Shown: positions 14,356 through 27,667, counted from the first letter of the stretch. The stretch: 64,000 bases of DNA from JACKBJ01 sp964549495 (GCA_964549495.1 CAZJWJ010000015.1:3633-67632); one strand, 5' to 3'. The notes: generated by a model from the letters alone, not told the origin. Translations and numbers: made by a program.

Positions 14356-17300
14356 ATGCCAAGCCGACCAACCCGTCGATGGCCGATCGCCCTGCTCCTG
14401 CTGGCCGGCCTGTGCCTGATCTTCGGCGCAGCGAGCCAAGCGCCGACGGCCGCCCAAGAGCAAGAGCAGCTGATCGCCTACCAGATGACCGGCCAATGGC
14501 CCGAACGCGCCGACGCCGCCGCCGGACTCTTCCAACGCCCCATCGACCTGGAGGTGGCCGCCGACGGCACCGTCCTGGTGGCCGACTCCGGCGTCGGCGG
14601 CGTGCACCGGCTCTTGCCCACCGGCGTCTTCACCACGCCCTTCGGCACCTCCGGCGGCTTCCCGGCCCAGCTGGCCGACGTGGGCCGGATGGGCATCGGG
14701 CCCGATCCTGCTGGCGAAGGCGAGCGGGTCTACGTCATCGACGACTCGGCCAACCGCCTGGTCATCTACGGCACCGACGGCCGCTACCAGGACCACTGGG
14801 AGGGCATCTCGACCGCCAGCGTCGCCGCCTCGGTCGACGGCCGGGTCTACCTGCTCGACCGCGAGGCCAGCGCCGTCCGCGCGCTGTCGGCCGCCGACGG
14901 CAGCGAGCGTTTCCGCTTCGGCACCCGCGGCACCGACGACGGACAGTTCGCCAACTTCCGCGACGTGGACATCACCGAGGACGGCCGGGTCCTGGCGGTG
15001 GCCGATCTGAACGGCCTGCGCGTGCAGCTCTTCGACTTGGCCACCGACGAGGAGATCGCCGGCGGCGCCGAGCCGATCACCTTGCGCGAGGTCCACAACC
15101 TGACCGAATCGCGCTACAACAAGACCGACATGACCTGCCGCGCGCCGCGGGTCAACGCCCTGGGCGAGGGCCGGCTCTTCATCGGCGAGGGCGAGCAGGC
15201 CTGTCTGGTCGATGGCCGCGAGGTGACCGCGGCCATCGCCAGCACCGCCAACAAGGGCACCGTCTGCCGTGCGACGGTGCGCCTGCCTCGGCTGCGGCCG
15301 GCCGGCGCCCAGTACTTCGCCATCGCCACCTACGATCCCAATGCCGGTGCCTGCGGCGACAAGCTCGCGGAATTGGACACCAGCACGGTGGTGCTGCGCT
15401 ACAACGACGAGAGCCTGCGCGCGGTGCGCACCGTCTGGGACGCCGCGGCCGAGGACGACGTGGCCGACCGGCTCTTCGCGCCGCAGGAGCTGACCATGCC
15501 GGCCGACGGCCAGATCTTCGTGCGAGACAACTCGCCCTACCTGCGCACCTACGATGCGGCGGACGGCCAACTTCTGGCCCGCCTGACCCGCGACACCTCG
15601 GGCCGCGATCTGAACACCGAGGCCGAGGTGACCTTCGTGCGCCAGGCGGTGGGCGCCGACGCGCTGGGCGAGATCTTCGCCCAGTACACCAAGGTGCGCC
15701 GCAGCGCCGACAGCGTCGACTTCGAGGCCGGCATCGGCCGCTTCCGGGCCTCCGAGGAGCGCACCCGCCAGGGCACCGAGGACATCATCGAGCCGATCTG
15801 GACGAAGGCCTACGCTTCGGGCGGCCGCGGCGGGACCAGCACCGAGACGATCAACGTGCAGGCCATGGCCTGGAACTACGCCGCCGGCGAGCTCTTGGTG
15901 ATGCAGGAGCGCATCGTCGAGCAGCAGCAGCTGTACACGGTCGAGATCGCGCGCTTCAGCCCGGACGGGCGCGAGCTCGACCCGCCCATCCAGGTGCCCA
16001 ACGACGGCGACTTCAACCCCTTTAGCGACCTGTCGGTGGGCCCGGACGGGCGGATCTACCTGCTGGAGGACATCCGCGACTTCGTCCTGGTGATGGCAGC
16101 CGACGGGACGGTCGAGCGCGAGGTTCCGGTCAGCCAGGACGCCAAGGGCGTCGCAGGCGGGCCGGCAGCCGACGAGGGCTCGATCTTCATCCTGCGCGAG
16201 CACGGCGCCATCGAGCGCCGGGCCGACGATGGCTCCGTCACCGCCCGCCTGGACGGCCGCGCGGTGCCCTTCAGCGATCCGACCTTCATCACCGACATGG
16301 TGGTCGACGGGGCCGGCCGGGTCTACGTGGCCGACGGCCAGGCCAGCCTGATCAGCGTCTTCGAGCCGACGGACGATGTCGACGTCCTGCCGGTACCCGA
16401 CGACGGCGATTGCGACTTCCTGGGCCAGAAAACGGCCGCGCCTGGGATCATTCAACTCGGCGAGACGGTGACGCTCGACCTCCTGCTCTCCGGCAGCTGC
16501 GGCGTCAGCGAGGACCCGACCGACATCGTGGTGGTCGTGCCCTACCTGTCCCAACTGCAGCGCGGTCGCGATCGTTCGCGGGCCGTCATCGACAACCTCC
16601 TGGGACTGGCGCGGCGGGTGAACTTCGAGCGCCATCGCATCGGCGTCGTCAGCTACTACCAGACCAGCACGCTCGAGCAGGCGCTGACCGACGACCGCGA
16701 CACCTACATCGACGCCGTGCTCGACCTCACGCGCCTGGACGCGCCGAACCAGGACATCAAGCCCAGCCTGAAGAAGGCCATGGAGATGGCCGACACGCTC
16801 TACGAGCCAGGCAGCGGCCGGCGCCAGGTGATGGTGCTCTTGGCGGCCCAGTACTGCGACCCCAACAACCAGCGCCGCGCGGTGGATTGCACCGGTTGGG
16901 ACTCGGCCGACCAGACGGCGCTGGCCATCCGCGACGGCGGCACGCAGATCATCGTCGCCTTCGGCCAGTCCGCGGCCAACCTGGCCTCCTCCGACGAGGA
17001 CGTGGTCTTCGGCTTCGAGGAGACCCACCGGCGCATGGTGAACTACCGCCTGCCGGACTTCACGGCCACCGACATCCGCCTGGTCGACGAGCTGCCGGCC
17101 AACATGCGCATCGTCGAGTCCTCGATCACCGCCGGCGGCGTCTGGTCCGATCCGAACGTGACCTGGCAGCCGGCCGAGATGCGCTTCGAGCCCATCGCGG
17201 TCCGCCTCGAGATCGAGCCCCTGGAAGGCGGCACCTGGCCGACCAACGTCCAGGCCTACGCCGACTTGACCGACGGCTGGGGCCAGGCCCGGCGCATCGA

Positions 17301-18018
17301 CTTCCCGGTGCCCGAGGTCGAAGTGATCGCGCCCACGCCGGTGCCCACCGACACGCCGGTCGGTCCGACGGCCACGCCGACGGCGATGCCGACCGACACG
17401 CCCGAGCCCTCGGTGCCCGGCACGGTCTACATGCCTTGGGTTGGCAAGCACCACTGCTGGCCCAAGAACGCGGCGCTCGACCTGGTGCTGGTGCTGGACG
17501 CCTCCAGCAGCATGCAGGGCGAGAAGCTGGCGGCGGCCAAGGTGGCCATCGGCAGCTTCCTGGATCTGGCGCGGCTGGAGCCGGGTCGGGACCGTGCGTC
17601 CCTGGTTCGCTTCGATGGAGAGGCCAGCACGGTCGCGGGACTGAGCGAGGATCGCGATGCGCTGACCGCTGCGCTGGCTGGCATTCAGACCGGCGAGGGC
17701 ACGCGCATCGATCTGGGTCTAAGCGAGGCCATTCGCGTGCTGGACGAGGGCAAGCGGCCGGTCAGCGAGGCCTTGCCGGTGATCATCCTGCTCTCCGACG
17801 GGCGGCAGGAGGAAGCTGTCGAGGCCGCCCGCGCCGCCGGCGCGACCGCCCGCGAGCGGAGCTACGAAGTCTTCACCATCGGCCTAGGTGAGGACGTTGA
17901 TGCCGCACTGCTGGGCGAATTGGCCACCAGTCCGGACCGCTACCTGGCCGCGCCGGGCGAGGCGGACCTGGCGGAGGTCTACGCGGGTATCGCTGGCCGG
18001 CTGGTCGGTTGTCCGTGA
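14356..18018 (+). CDS. Large secreted protein with NHL-type beta-propeller and two von Willebrand A domains
   Basis: The 1220-residue protein starts with a signal peptide (RRWPIALLLLAGLCLIFGA). About residues 50-690 contain repeated propeller strands of the kind IDLEVAADGTVLVADSG and VSVGPDGRIYLLED, an extracellular NHL/SMP-30-like fold. A first VWA-like domain (about 715-890) begins DIVVVVPYLSQLQ and has lost the DxSxS metal motif. A Thr/Pro linker of PTPVPTDTP type (about 994-1018) and VYMPWVG lead to a second VWA domain (about 1035-1218) with intact MIDAS residues in LVLDASSSM and the TRIDLGLSEA and LLSDGR blocks. It is exported and probably binds another surface protein. The ATG at 14356 has GGAGG six bases upstream. 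A hairpin follows the stop. Confidence 0.85.
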   Translation: MPSRPTRRWPIALLLLAGLCLIFGAASQAPTAAQEQEQLIAYQMTGQWPERADAAAGLFQRPIDLEVAADGTVLVADSGVGGVHRLLPTGVFTTPFGTSGGFPAQLADVGRMGIGPDPAGEGERVYVIDDSANRLVIYGTDGRYQDHWEGISTASVAASVDGRVYLLDREASAVRALSAADGSERFRFGTRGTDDGQFANFRDVDITEDGRVLAVADLNGLRVQLFDLATDEEIAGGAEPITLREVHNLTESRYNKTDMTCRAPRVNALGEGRLFIGEGEQACLVDGREVTAAIASTANKGTVCRATVRLPRLRPAGAQYFAIATYDPNAGACGDKLAELDTSTVVLRYNDESLRAVRTVWDAAAEDDVADRLFAPQELTMPADGQIFVRDNSPYLRTYDAADGQLLARLTRDTSGRDLNTEAEVTFVRQAVGADALGEIFAQYTKVRRSADSVDFEAGIGRFRASEERTRQGTEDIIEPIWTKAYASGGRGGTSTETINVQAMAWNYAAGELLVMQERIVEQQQLYTVEIARFSPDGRELDPPIQVPNDGDFNPFSDLSVGPDGRIYLLEDIRDFVLVMAADGTVEREVPVSQDAKGVAGGPAADEGSIFILREHGAIERRADDGSVTARLDGRAVPFSDPTFITDMVVDGAGRVYVADGQASLISVFEPTDDVDVLPVPDDGDCDFLGQKTAAPGIIQLGETVTLDLLLSGSCGVSEDPTDIVVVVPYLSQLQRGRDRSRAVIDNLLGLARRVNFERHRIGVVSYYQTSTLEQALTDDRDTYIDAVLDLTRLDAPNQDIKPSLKKAMEMADTLYEPGSGRRQVMVLLAAQYCDPNNQRRAVDCTGWDSADQTALAIRDGGTQIIVAFGQSAANLASSDEDVVFGFEETHRRMVNYRLPDFTATDIRLVDELPANMRIVESSITAGGVWSDPNVTWQPAEMRFEPIAVRLEIEPLEGGTWPTNVQAYADLTDGWGQARRIDFPVPEVEVIAPTPVPTDTPVGPTATPTAMPTDTPEPSVPGTVYMPWVGKHHCWPKNAALDLVLVLDASSSMQGEKLAAAKVAIGSFLDLARLEPGRDRASLVRFDGEASTVAGLSEDRDALTAALAGIQTGEGTRIDLGLSEAIRVLDEGKRPVSEALPVIILLSDGRQEEAVEAARAAGATARERSYEVFTIGLGEDVDAALLGELATSPDRYLAAPGEADLAEVYAGIAGRLVGCP

Positions 18019-18051
18019 ACTTCCCGCTGCATTAGATCGACCGCGAACTCA

Positions 18052-18087
18052 AACCCGGAGGCCCTGGTTCCCCAGGACCTCCGGGTT
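18052..18087 (+). terminator. Hairpin after the secreted VWA protein gene
   Basis: Bases 18052-18067 and 18072-18087 pair over 16 positions with a single mismatch and a TTCC loop (AACCCGGAGG in the left arm, CCTCCGGGTT in the right). It lies 34 bases after the stop. There is no strong U tract, so it may act as a weak terminator or a 3' protecting hairpin. Confidence 0.65.
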
Positions 18088-18129
18088 GCTTGTCTACGAC
18101 TAGTCCATGCCGTGCAACGTCGATCACCA

Positions 18130-18162
18130 TTGACACTAGAATCGTGCAGCACTAGAATCGTG
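18130..18162 (+). promoter_or_regulatory. vapBC promoter and direct-repeat operator
   Basis: TTGACA (18130-18135) and TAGAAT (18153-18158) are exactly 17 bases apart. The 13-base sequence CACTAGAATCGTG is repeated at 18034+100 (18134-18146) and 18150-18162, covering the spacer and -10. Repeats at this position suit autoregulation by the VapB-like antitoxin. The expected start point falls on or next to the ATG at 18165, so the message would be leaderless. Confidence 0.75.
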
Positions 18163-18164
18163 TC

Positions 18165-18404
18165 ATGAAGAACGTGACCATCACCCTCGAAGAAGACGTG
18201 GCCGGTTGGGCGCGCGTATGGGCCGCCAAGCAAGGATCGAGCCTCTCGCGACTTGTCGGCTTGCTCCTGCGCGAGCGAATGCTCGAAGAGGAAGGATACA
18301 AGGCCGCTATGGCCGAGTTCCTGTCGGCGGAGCCCGTGGAGCTCAAGCGCTCTGGCAACTACCCCTCTCGAGACGAGTTGCACGACCGTGCCGATCTTCG
18401 TTGA
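18165..18404 (+). CDS. vapB: VapB-like antitoxin
   Basis: A 79-residue protein beginning MKNVTITLEEDVAGWARVWA, a ribbon-helix-helix pattern (beta strand then two helices) common in VapB-type antitoxins, followed by a charged toxin-binding tail. It overlaps the PIN-domain toxin gene by 17 bases. There is no ribosome-binding site before the ATG. The near-perfect promoter places transcription start at the initiation codon, so translation is probably from a leaderless mRNA. The 13-base direct repeats in the promoter are the likely binding sites of the VapB/VapC complex. The exact antitoxin subfamily is not certain. Confidence 0.8.
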   Translation: MKNVTITLEEDVAGWARVWAAKQGSSLSRLVGLLLRERMLEEEGYKAAMAEFLSAEPVELKRSGNYPSRDELHDRADLR

Positions 18405-18828
18405 CACGAACGTCCTCGTCTATGCGCGTGACGTCTCGGAACCCGACAAGCAACCCCAAGCGGCGCGCTGGCTCGAACATCTCTGGGCATCGCAGTCGGG
18501 TCGGATCAGCACGCAAGTCCTCAGCGAGTACTACGTCACCGTCACGCGGAAACTAGATCCGGGACTGCCGATCGAGAACGCTCGGCGTGACCTGCGCAAC
18601 CTGATGGTCTGGGACCCGCTGCCGGTAGACAGCAAGCTGATCGAGCGCGCCCTGAGCCTACAAGACCGCTTCTCCCTCTCCTACTGGGATGCCTTGATCG
18701 TCGGTGCAGCCCAGATTGCCGATTGCCGCCATCTGCTCACCGAGGATCTACAGGCGGGTCAGCGCTTCGACGCGGTTCGCGTGGTCGATCCCTTCGAGCA
18801 CGATCCGAGCGATACCCTACCCGACTGA
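18388..18828 (+). CDS. vapC: VapC-type PIN-domain ribonuclease toxin
   Basis: The 146-residue protein has the PIN-domain arrangement: IFVDTNVLVYARD at the N-terminus (first catalytic Asp), a central SEYYVTVTR helix with Glu, and YWDALIVGAAQIADC with the later acidic residues, then LLTEDLQAG. VapC toxins cleave tRNA or rRNA using magnesium held by these acidic residues. The GTG at 18388 is taken as start because the PIN fold begins immediately after it; the frame extends upstream inside the antitoxin gene without meaning. It overlaps vapB by 17 bases, so expression is coupled. It is convergent with the dikinase gene, 12 bases away. Confidence 0.88.
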   Translation: MPIFVDTNVLVYARDVSEPDKQPQAARWLEHLWASQSGRISTQVLSEYYVTVTRKLDPGLPIENARRDLRNLMVWDPLPVDSKLIERALSLQDRFSLSYWDALIVGAAQIADCRHLLTEDLQAGQRFDAVRVVDPFEHDPSDTLPD

Positions 18829-18840
18829 TCACGGCGACGA

Positions 18841-21549
<2,709 letters not shown>

Positions 21550-21725
21550 CTTCGGGCTCCACATGCGGTGGGCTGCGAGGTGGATCGTCGGGGCCGGGCC
21601 GGAATGCGGATCTCGGCCCGCTGCGCCGGATCGCGCCCGGCCCAAAGCTACACCAGCCGCTGGCCCCTCGCGAACCCATGCTCCATCATCAGAGCATCGA
21701 CCGATCGACCGCGGAGTGCAACCCG

Positions 21726-22535
21726 ATGCCCGATCAGCCCAAGTCCGACCACCCGACCGCCCTTGACGCCATCGCCGCCGTCGATGCCGCCATCGCCGGC
21801 CGGCGCACCCTCAAGGTCTTCGCCGATCCCGCCCGTCCCCCCGCCATCCCACCGGACTTCATCGCCCGGCTCCAGCCGGCCCTCGAAGTGGCCGGCATGG
21901 CCCCCTTCCACTACGCCTGCCACGCCGGCCACCGCGGCGCGACCGCAACCGGATCCGAAGCCGAAGCCGCCGCGATCGAACCCTGGCGTGTCTACTTGCT
22001 CGACGCCCCAACCTGCCGCCGGCTGATCGAGACCATCCAGACCGAGTCCCAAGCCGCCTCGGAGCCCATCTGGCGCGATGCCCCGGGCAGCAAGATCCCG
22101 CGCATGCTGGCGGCCGCCGGCGCCCTGGCCCTCCTCTGCTGGCTGCCCGACCCTCCGGTCCCCGCCGCCACCGACTCGAGCCCCTCGACATCCACGCCTG
22201 CCGCGCCCGACACCGAGGATCCCTTGTCTCGCCGCGAGGCCGAGCGCGAGAAGCGCAACCGGGAGCACCTGGCCGCCGCCGCGGCCTACGGCCAGAACCT
22301 CCTGGTCGCCGCCACCGCCCGCGGCATGGCCAGCTACTGGTCCTCCGGCGGCGTGCTCGCCACCGAGCGCGCCCTGGGGCTCTGCGGCGTCCCCGCCGGC
22401 CAGCCCCTCCTCGGCGCCCTCTTCTTCTTTCCCCAGCCCGAGCCTGACGCCGACTTCGTCACCGGCAAGCTCCGCCCGCTGCGCAGCCCCGCCAGCGCCT
22501 GGCTCCAGCGCGTCCACCTCCCCGATCGAGGCTGA
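21726..22535 (+). CDS. Nitroreductase-like flavoprotein
   Basis: A 269-residue protein with nitroreductase-family features. It has AAIAGRRTLKVFADP at the N-terminus (the RRSxRxF block), a central hydrophobic strand ALALLCWLP, a helix AAAYGQNLLVAATARGMASY and the FMN-binding stretch CGVPAGQPLLGALFFFP. A proline/serine-rich insertion of about 30 residues (PVPAATDSSPSTSTPAAPD) breaks the fold in the middle, and the region just before it is unusually hydrophilic. It should be an NAD(P)H-dependent FMN oxidoreductase of unknown substrate. The ATG at 21726 has GGAG nine bases upstream; a start 16 codons earlier is possible. It is divergent from the dikinase gene. Confidence 0.72.
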   Translation: MPDQPKSDHPTALDAIAAVDAAIAGRRTLKVFADPARPPAIPPDFIARLQPALEVAGMAPFHYACHAGHRGATATGSEAEAAAIEPWRVYLLDAPTCRRLIETIQTESQAASEPIWRDAPGSKIPRMLAAAGALALLCWLPDPPVPAATDSSPSTSTPAAPDTEDPLSRREAEREKRNREHLAAAAAYGQNLLVAATARGMASYWSSGGVLATERALGLCGVPAGQPLLGALFFFPQPEPDADFVTGKLRPLRSPASAWLQRVHLPDRG

Positions 22536-22626
22536 TCGCCTACCCTCGGATCAGGGCATGCCCGACCCGCCCACCCGTCCCGCCATCGCCACCGCCGTTC
22601 CGCCGTCAATCCGTCCGCCGTACAGC

Positions 22627-24891
<2,265 letters not shown>

Positions 24892-24895
24892 CGGG

Positions 24896-25849
24896 CTACA
24901 GATCCGGAAGCAGGTCGTCCTTGCGCCGCACCGTCACCTTGCGACCTGGACCGCGCCCGATGCTCTGCGTGGCGATGCTGTCGTGCTCCCGCAGGGCCAG
25001 GTGCACCACGCGGCGCTCATAGGCCGTCATCGGCGGCAGGGAGACCGGCCGGCCCTCGCGCTCGACCAGCTCGGCCGATTGTTCGGCCATCATGTAGATC
25101 TCCTTGATGCGCCGCGCCCGGTCGTCGTCCACATCCAAGAGCAGGTTCTGCCACTGGCCCATCTTGCGGCTGAGCACCAGTCGCGAGACGAACTGCAGAG
25201 CCTGCAGGCCGCGGCCATCCTTGTGGGTCAAGCGCTCCGTGCCCGGCCCGTGGATGCTGAGCACCAGGGAATCCTCGCCCTCGATGTCCACCGGCAAGAG
25301 CGAGCTCTTGCGCTCCGTGCCCGACTCCTCGAAGCCCATCTTCGCCAGCAGGGTTTCGACCACTTCGCTCGCCGTCCGTAGGGCATCGCCGCTGGCCGCG
25401 GGCCGCTTGCCTTCGTCCTTGGCGGCCGGTGCCTCGCGTCGAGGCTCGGGCTCGCGCTCCGGCTTGGGCCTGGCCTGGGGCTCCTCGCGCCGGGGCTCTT
25501 GGCGCCGCGTCTCCTGTCGCTGGGTTTCCTGGCGTTGGCTTTCCTGGCGTTGGGGGCGCTCGCGCTGCTGCTTGGCCTCGGTCTCGGCCGGCCGCCCCTT
25601 GCCCGTGCTCGGCGCCGGGGGCCCGGAGGCCGTCTCGCCCGGCAGCAAGGTGCTCAGCCGGACGCGCGCCTCCTCGGCGCCAAAGCCCAAGAGGCCCGAT
25701 CGGCCCTCGCTGAGCACCTCGATCTTGACCTCGTCGCGGCCCAAGCCGCCCAAGCGCACCAGGCCGCGCGCCACGGCCTCGTCGACCGTGGGCGCGTTGA
25801 CCTCAACGCTCCGTCTTTCGTCGCCGCCGCTGCTGCCGCTTCCGCTCAT
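24896..25849 (-). CDS. khpB: KhpB/Jag RNA-binding protein
   Basis: The 317-residue protein has an N-terminal Jag domain (about 12-65, VNAPTVDEAVARGLVRLG), then a linker of about 100 residues rich in Gln, Arg and Glu with a repeated RQETQRQE pattern. A KH domain (about 170-250) has a degenerate GxxG loop (THKDGRGLQALQFVSRLV), and a C-terminal R3H domain has PMTAYERRVVHLALREHD and SIGRGPGRKVTV. KhpB binds RNA and affects cell shape and division in other bacteria. It sits directly downstream of yidC, the conserved place, and its start overlaps the yidC end by 47 bases, so expression is coupled. Confidence 0.93.
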   Translation of the reverse strand: MSGSGSSGGDERRSVEVNAPTVDEAVARGLVRLGGLGRDEVKIEVLSEGRSGLLGFGAEEARVRLSTLLPGETASGPPAPSTGKGRPAETEAKQQRERPQRQESQRQETQRQETRRQEPRREEPQARPKPEREPEPRREAPAAKDEGKRPAASGDALRTASEVVETLLAKMGFEESGTERKSSLLPVDIEGEDSLVLSIHGPGTERLTHKDGRGLQALQFVSRLVLSRKMGQWQNLLLDVDDDRARRIKEIYMMAEQSAELVEREGRPVSLPPMTAYERRVVHLALREHDSIATQSIGRGPGRKVTVRRKDDLLPDL

Positions 25850-26648
25850 CGAGTCTTCTCTCCTGAGACTTGCTCATGTCGCCCTCGTCATCGGCCGAAT
25901 CTTCGGTCGTGACGCTGGCCGGGGTTTGGGGACCCATCCACTTGTGCTGGATGACGCTCACGATGTTGAAGAGGGTGTAGTAGAGCACCAAGCCGGAGGG
26001 CAAGCTGATGAAGATGAAGGCGAAGATGAAGGGCATGTACTTCATCGTCGTCGCCATGGCCTGGGCCTGGGGATCGCTGGAAGTGGAGGGTGGCGTCAAC
26101 ATCCGCTGGTAGAAGACCTGGCTGATCACCATGGCGATGATCAGGATGGGGATGGCGACGGGCAGGACCGCGTTCTCGGCACCGCACATCGGGCTGGGCT
26201 CGCAGACCGCCAGGTCCGGGATCCACAGGAAGCGCTCGCCGGCCATCGGCGGGGCGCCCGGTACGCCGTTGGCCAGGTTCATCACCGCGCGGTAGAGCCC
26301 GAAGAGCACGATCATCTGGACGATCAAGGGCAGGCAGCCGCCCAGCGGGTTGACCCCGTGCTCCTTGTACATCTCCATCTGCTTCTGGGCCAGGGTCTCG
26401 CGATCGTCCTTGTACTCCTCCTGCAGCTCCTTGAGCTTGGGCTGCAGGGCCTGCATGCCCTTCATCGAGCGCTGCTGCGCCGAGGTCAGCGGATAGGTCA
26501 GGAGCTTGACCGCCACCGCGATGACGATGATGGCCAGGGCATAGGGTGAAACGACCTCTGGCAAGCCCAGCGAGCCGAAGACGTCGTGCAGGATGACCAG
26601 CGCCCGCTCCATGAGGGGCGTGACCGGGTTCGTCAGCAGGTAGGTCAA
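25803..26648 (-). CDS. yidC: Membrane protein insertase YidC/Oxa1
   Basis: The 281-residue protein is of the short Gram-positive-type Oxa1 class. It has a first membrane helix (YALAIIVIAVAVKLLTYPL), a charged cytoplasmic hairpin (MKGMQALQPKLKELQEEYKD) and later helices including GCLPLIVQMIVLFGLYRAV, ILIIAMVISQVFYQRM and YMPFIFAFIFISLPSGLVLY. The C-terminal tail is very basic (ERRLDERKRQQRRRRK), as in YidC versions that contact the ribosome. It inserts membrane proteins, including Fo subunits. The start is taken as TTG at 26648 with AGAGGAA seven bases ahead; no ATG fits the conserved N-terminus. It lies in the order rpmH-rnpA-yidD-yidC-khpB. Confidence 0.93.
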   Translation of the reverse strand: MTYLLTNPVTPLMERALVILHDVFGSLGLPEVVSPYALAIIVIAVAVKLLTYPLTSAQQRSMKGMQALQPKLKELQEEYKDDRETLAQKQMEMYKEHGVNPLGGCLPLIVQMIVLFGLYRAVMNLANGVPGAPPMAGERFLWIPDLAVCEPSPMCGAENAVLPVAIPILIIAMVISQVFYQRMLTPPSTSSDPQAQAMATTMKYMPFIFAFIFISLPSGLVLYYTLFNIVSVIQHKWMGPQTPASVTTEDSADDEGDMSKSQERRLDERKRQQRRRRKTER

Positions 26649-26711
26649 GGTCTGCTTCCTCTCGACATGCGTTCGCGGCCAAGGGCTCCCGGGCGGAAAC
26701 CCGACACCGCA

Positions 26712-26921
26712 TCAGGGAACCGGGTCGAAGCCCCCGGGATTGAGCGGATGACAACGCGAGATGCGCTTGATGGTCAACCAGCCCCCGCGCCGCAGCCCGT
26801 AGCGCTCGATGGCCTGCAGGCCATAGTCGGAGCAGGAGGGCTCGAAACGGCAGCTGGGCGGCAGGATGCGGCTGAGCGTGCGCTGGTAGAGCCGGATCAC
26901 GAAGAGGGCGAGCTGCCGCAT
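26712..26921 (-). CDS. yidD: Membrane protein insertion efficiency factor YidD
   Basis: The 69-residue protein has the complete YidD signature: MRQLALFVIRLYQRTLSRIL, then PSCRFEPSCSDYGLQAIERYG, with conserved cysteines, and RISRCHPLNPGGFDPVP at the end. YidD is a small amphipathic protein that helps YidC. The ATG at 26921 with GGAGGTG just upstream was chosen over the long upstream frame, which is a shadow of rnpA. The start overlaps the end of rnpA by 25 bases, the typical arrangement. Confidence 0.95.
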   Translation of the reverse strand: MRQLALFVIRLYQRTLSRILPPSCRFEPSCSDYGLQAIERYGLRRGGWLTIKRISRCHPLNPGGFDPVP

Positions 26922-27271
26922 GGCACCTCCGCGCGCAGTAGCCCCGCCCGTTCCAGCAGGCTCTCGACGGCTTCTTCGAGCGCCCGGTAGTTGGCGCGTG
27001 CCGCGTAGGGTCGGACCACGAAGACCAGGTCCTGTCCCGGGGCGATGCGCGCGTAGCGAAGCCGGAGCAGCTCGCGCACCCGTCGCTTGATCCGGTTGCG
27101 GATCACCGCCTTGCCAACACGCCGGCTCACCGTGATGCCCAGCCGGGTACGGCCATCCGGATCGCGGCCGTCCGCGGCCACCAAGACCAAGAGCGGGTGT
27201 GCCCAGGATCGTCCCTCGCGGCGCACCCGCTGGAAATCTTCGTTGGCGCGCAGTCTCCACGCGCGGCGCAC
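26897..27271 (-). CDS. rnpA: Ribonuclease P protein component
   Basis: The 124-residue basic protein has the RnpA signature RRVGKAVIRNRIKRRVRELLR together with RRAWRLRANEDFQRVRREG at the N-terminus. It is the protein partner of the RNase P ribozyme that matures tRNA 5' ends. The start is GTG at 27271, with only weak ribosome-binding complementarity, as is common between rpmH and rnpA. It follows rpmH by 27 bases and overlaps yidD. The RNase P RNA gene itself was not found in the window. Confidence 0.95.
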   Translation of the reverse strand: MRRAWRLRANEDFQRVRREGRSWAHPLLVLVAADGRDPDGRTRLGITVSRRVGKAVIRNRIKRRVRELLRLRYARIAPGQDLVFVVRPYAARANYRALEEAVESLLERAGLLRAEVPCGSSPSS

Positions 27272-27298
27272 GGCCGCTGGCCCGTGCTGGTGAACGGA

Positions 27299-27448
27299 CT
27301 ACTTCTTGTGCCGCTGAACGGTCAAAGCCTTGCGGCCGCGTGCTCGTCGGCGCTTGAGCACCTTGCGACCATTGGCCGTCGACATCCGGCTGCGGAAACC
27401 GTGGGTTCGCATTCGCTTGCGCTTCTTGGGCTGCCATGTGCGCTTCAT
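27299..27448 (-). CDS. rpmH: 50S ribosomal protein bL34
   Basis: The 49-residue protein MKRTWQPKKRKRMRTHGFRS, continuing RMSTANGRKVLKRRRARGR, is a textbook L34. It is the first gene of the rpmH-rnpA-yidD-yidC-khpB transcript. The ATG at 27448 has GGAGGAG twelve bases upstream, and a strong promoter lies about 110 bases further (27561-27588). Unlike in many bacteria, no dnaA gene stands upstream; an ABC exporter gene on the same strand ends about 220 bases away. Confidence 0.97.
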   Translation of the reverse strand: MKRTWQPKKRKRMRTHGFRSRMSTANGRKVLKRRRARGRKALTVQRHKK

Positions 27449-27560
27449 CGTCGGTCCGTCTCCTCCATCCAGCGGCATCGGCCCGCAGCGAAGTCGGGCG
27501 GCCGCGCGTATCGCGTCTTCGGGCGGAACTCGATCGAGCCCGCCTCGCGTGCGAAAGGCA

Positions 27561-27588
27561 ATTATATGTGCCGCCGCGCCGACGGCAA
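27561..27588 (-). promoter_or_regulatory. Predicted rpmH operon promoter
   Basis: On the minus strand TTGCCG (27583-27588) and a perfect TATAAT (27561-27566) are 16 bases apart. TATAAT is rare in such GC-rich DNA. The start point would leave a leader of about 105 bases before rpmH. Confidence 0.7.
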
Positions 27589-27667
27589 GGTCTCGGCACT
27601 CGATTCGGCGCGTCGGCAGGCCGTCCGGGTGCTTCGCGCGCGGATCGGGAGCCACCGAGGCGCGGAT

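Noticed and set aside
14302..17454. Open frame of 1050 codons on the minus strand opposite the secreted VWA protein
   Set aside because: It is antisense to a protein with signal peptide and recognisable domains, has a Val/Gly/Arg/His-biased composition and no family motif. Long antisense frames are common at this GC content.
27449..27667. Replication origin next to rpmH
   Set aside because: No dnaA gene, no cluster of TTATCCACA-like boxes and no AT-rich unwinding stretch are visible; only the rpmH promoter stands out.
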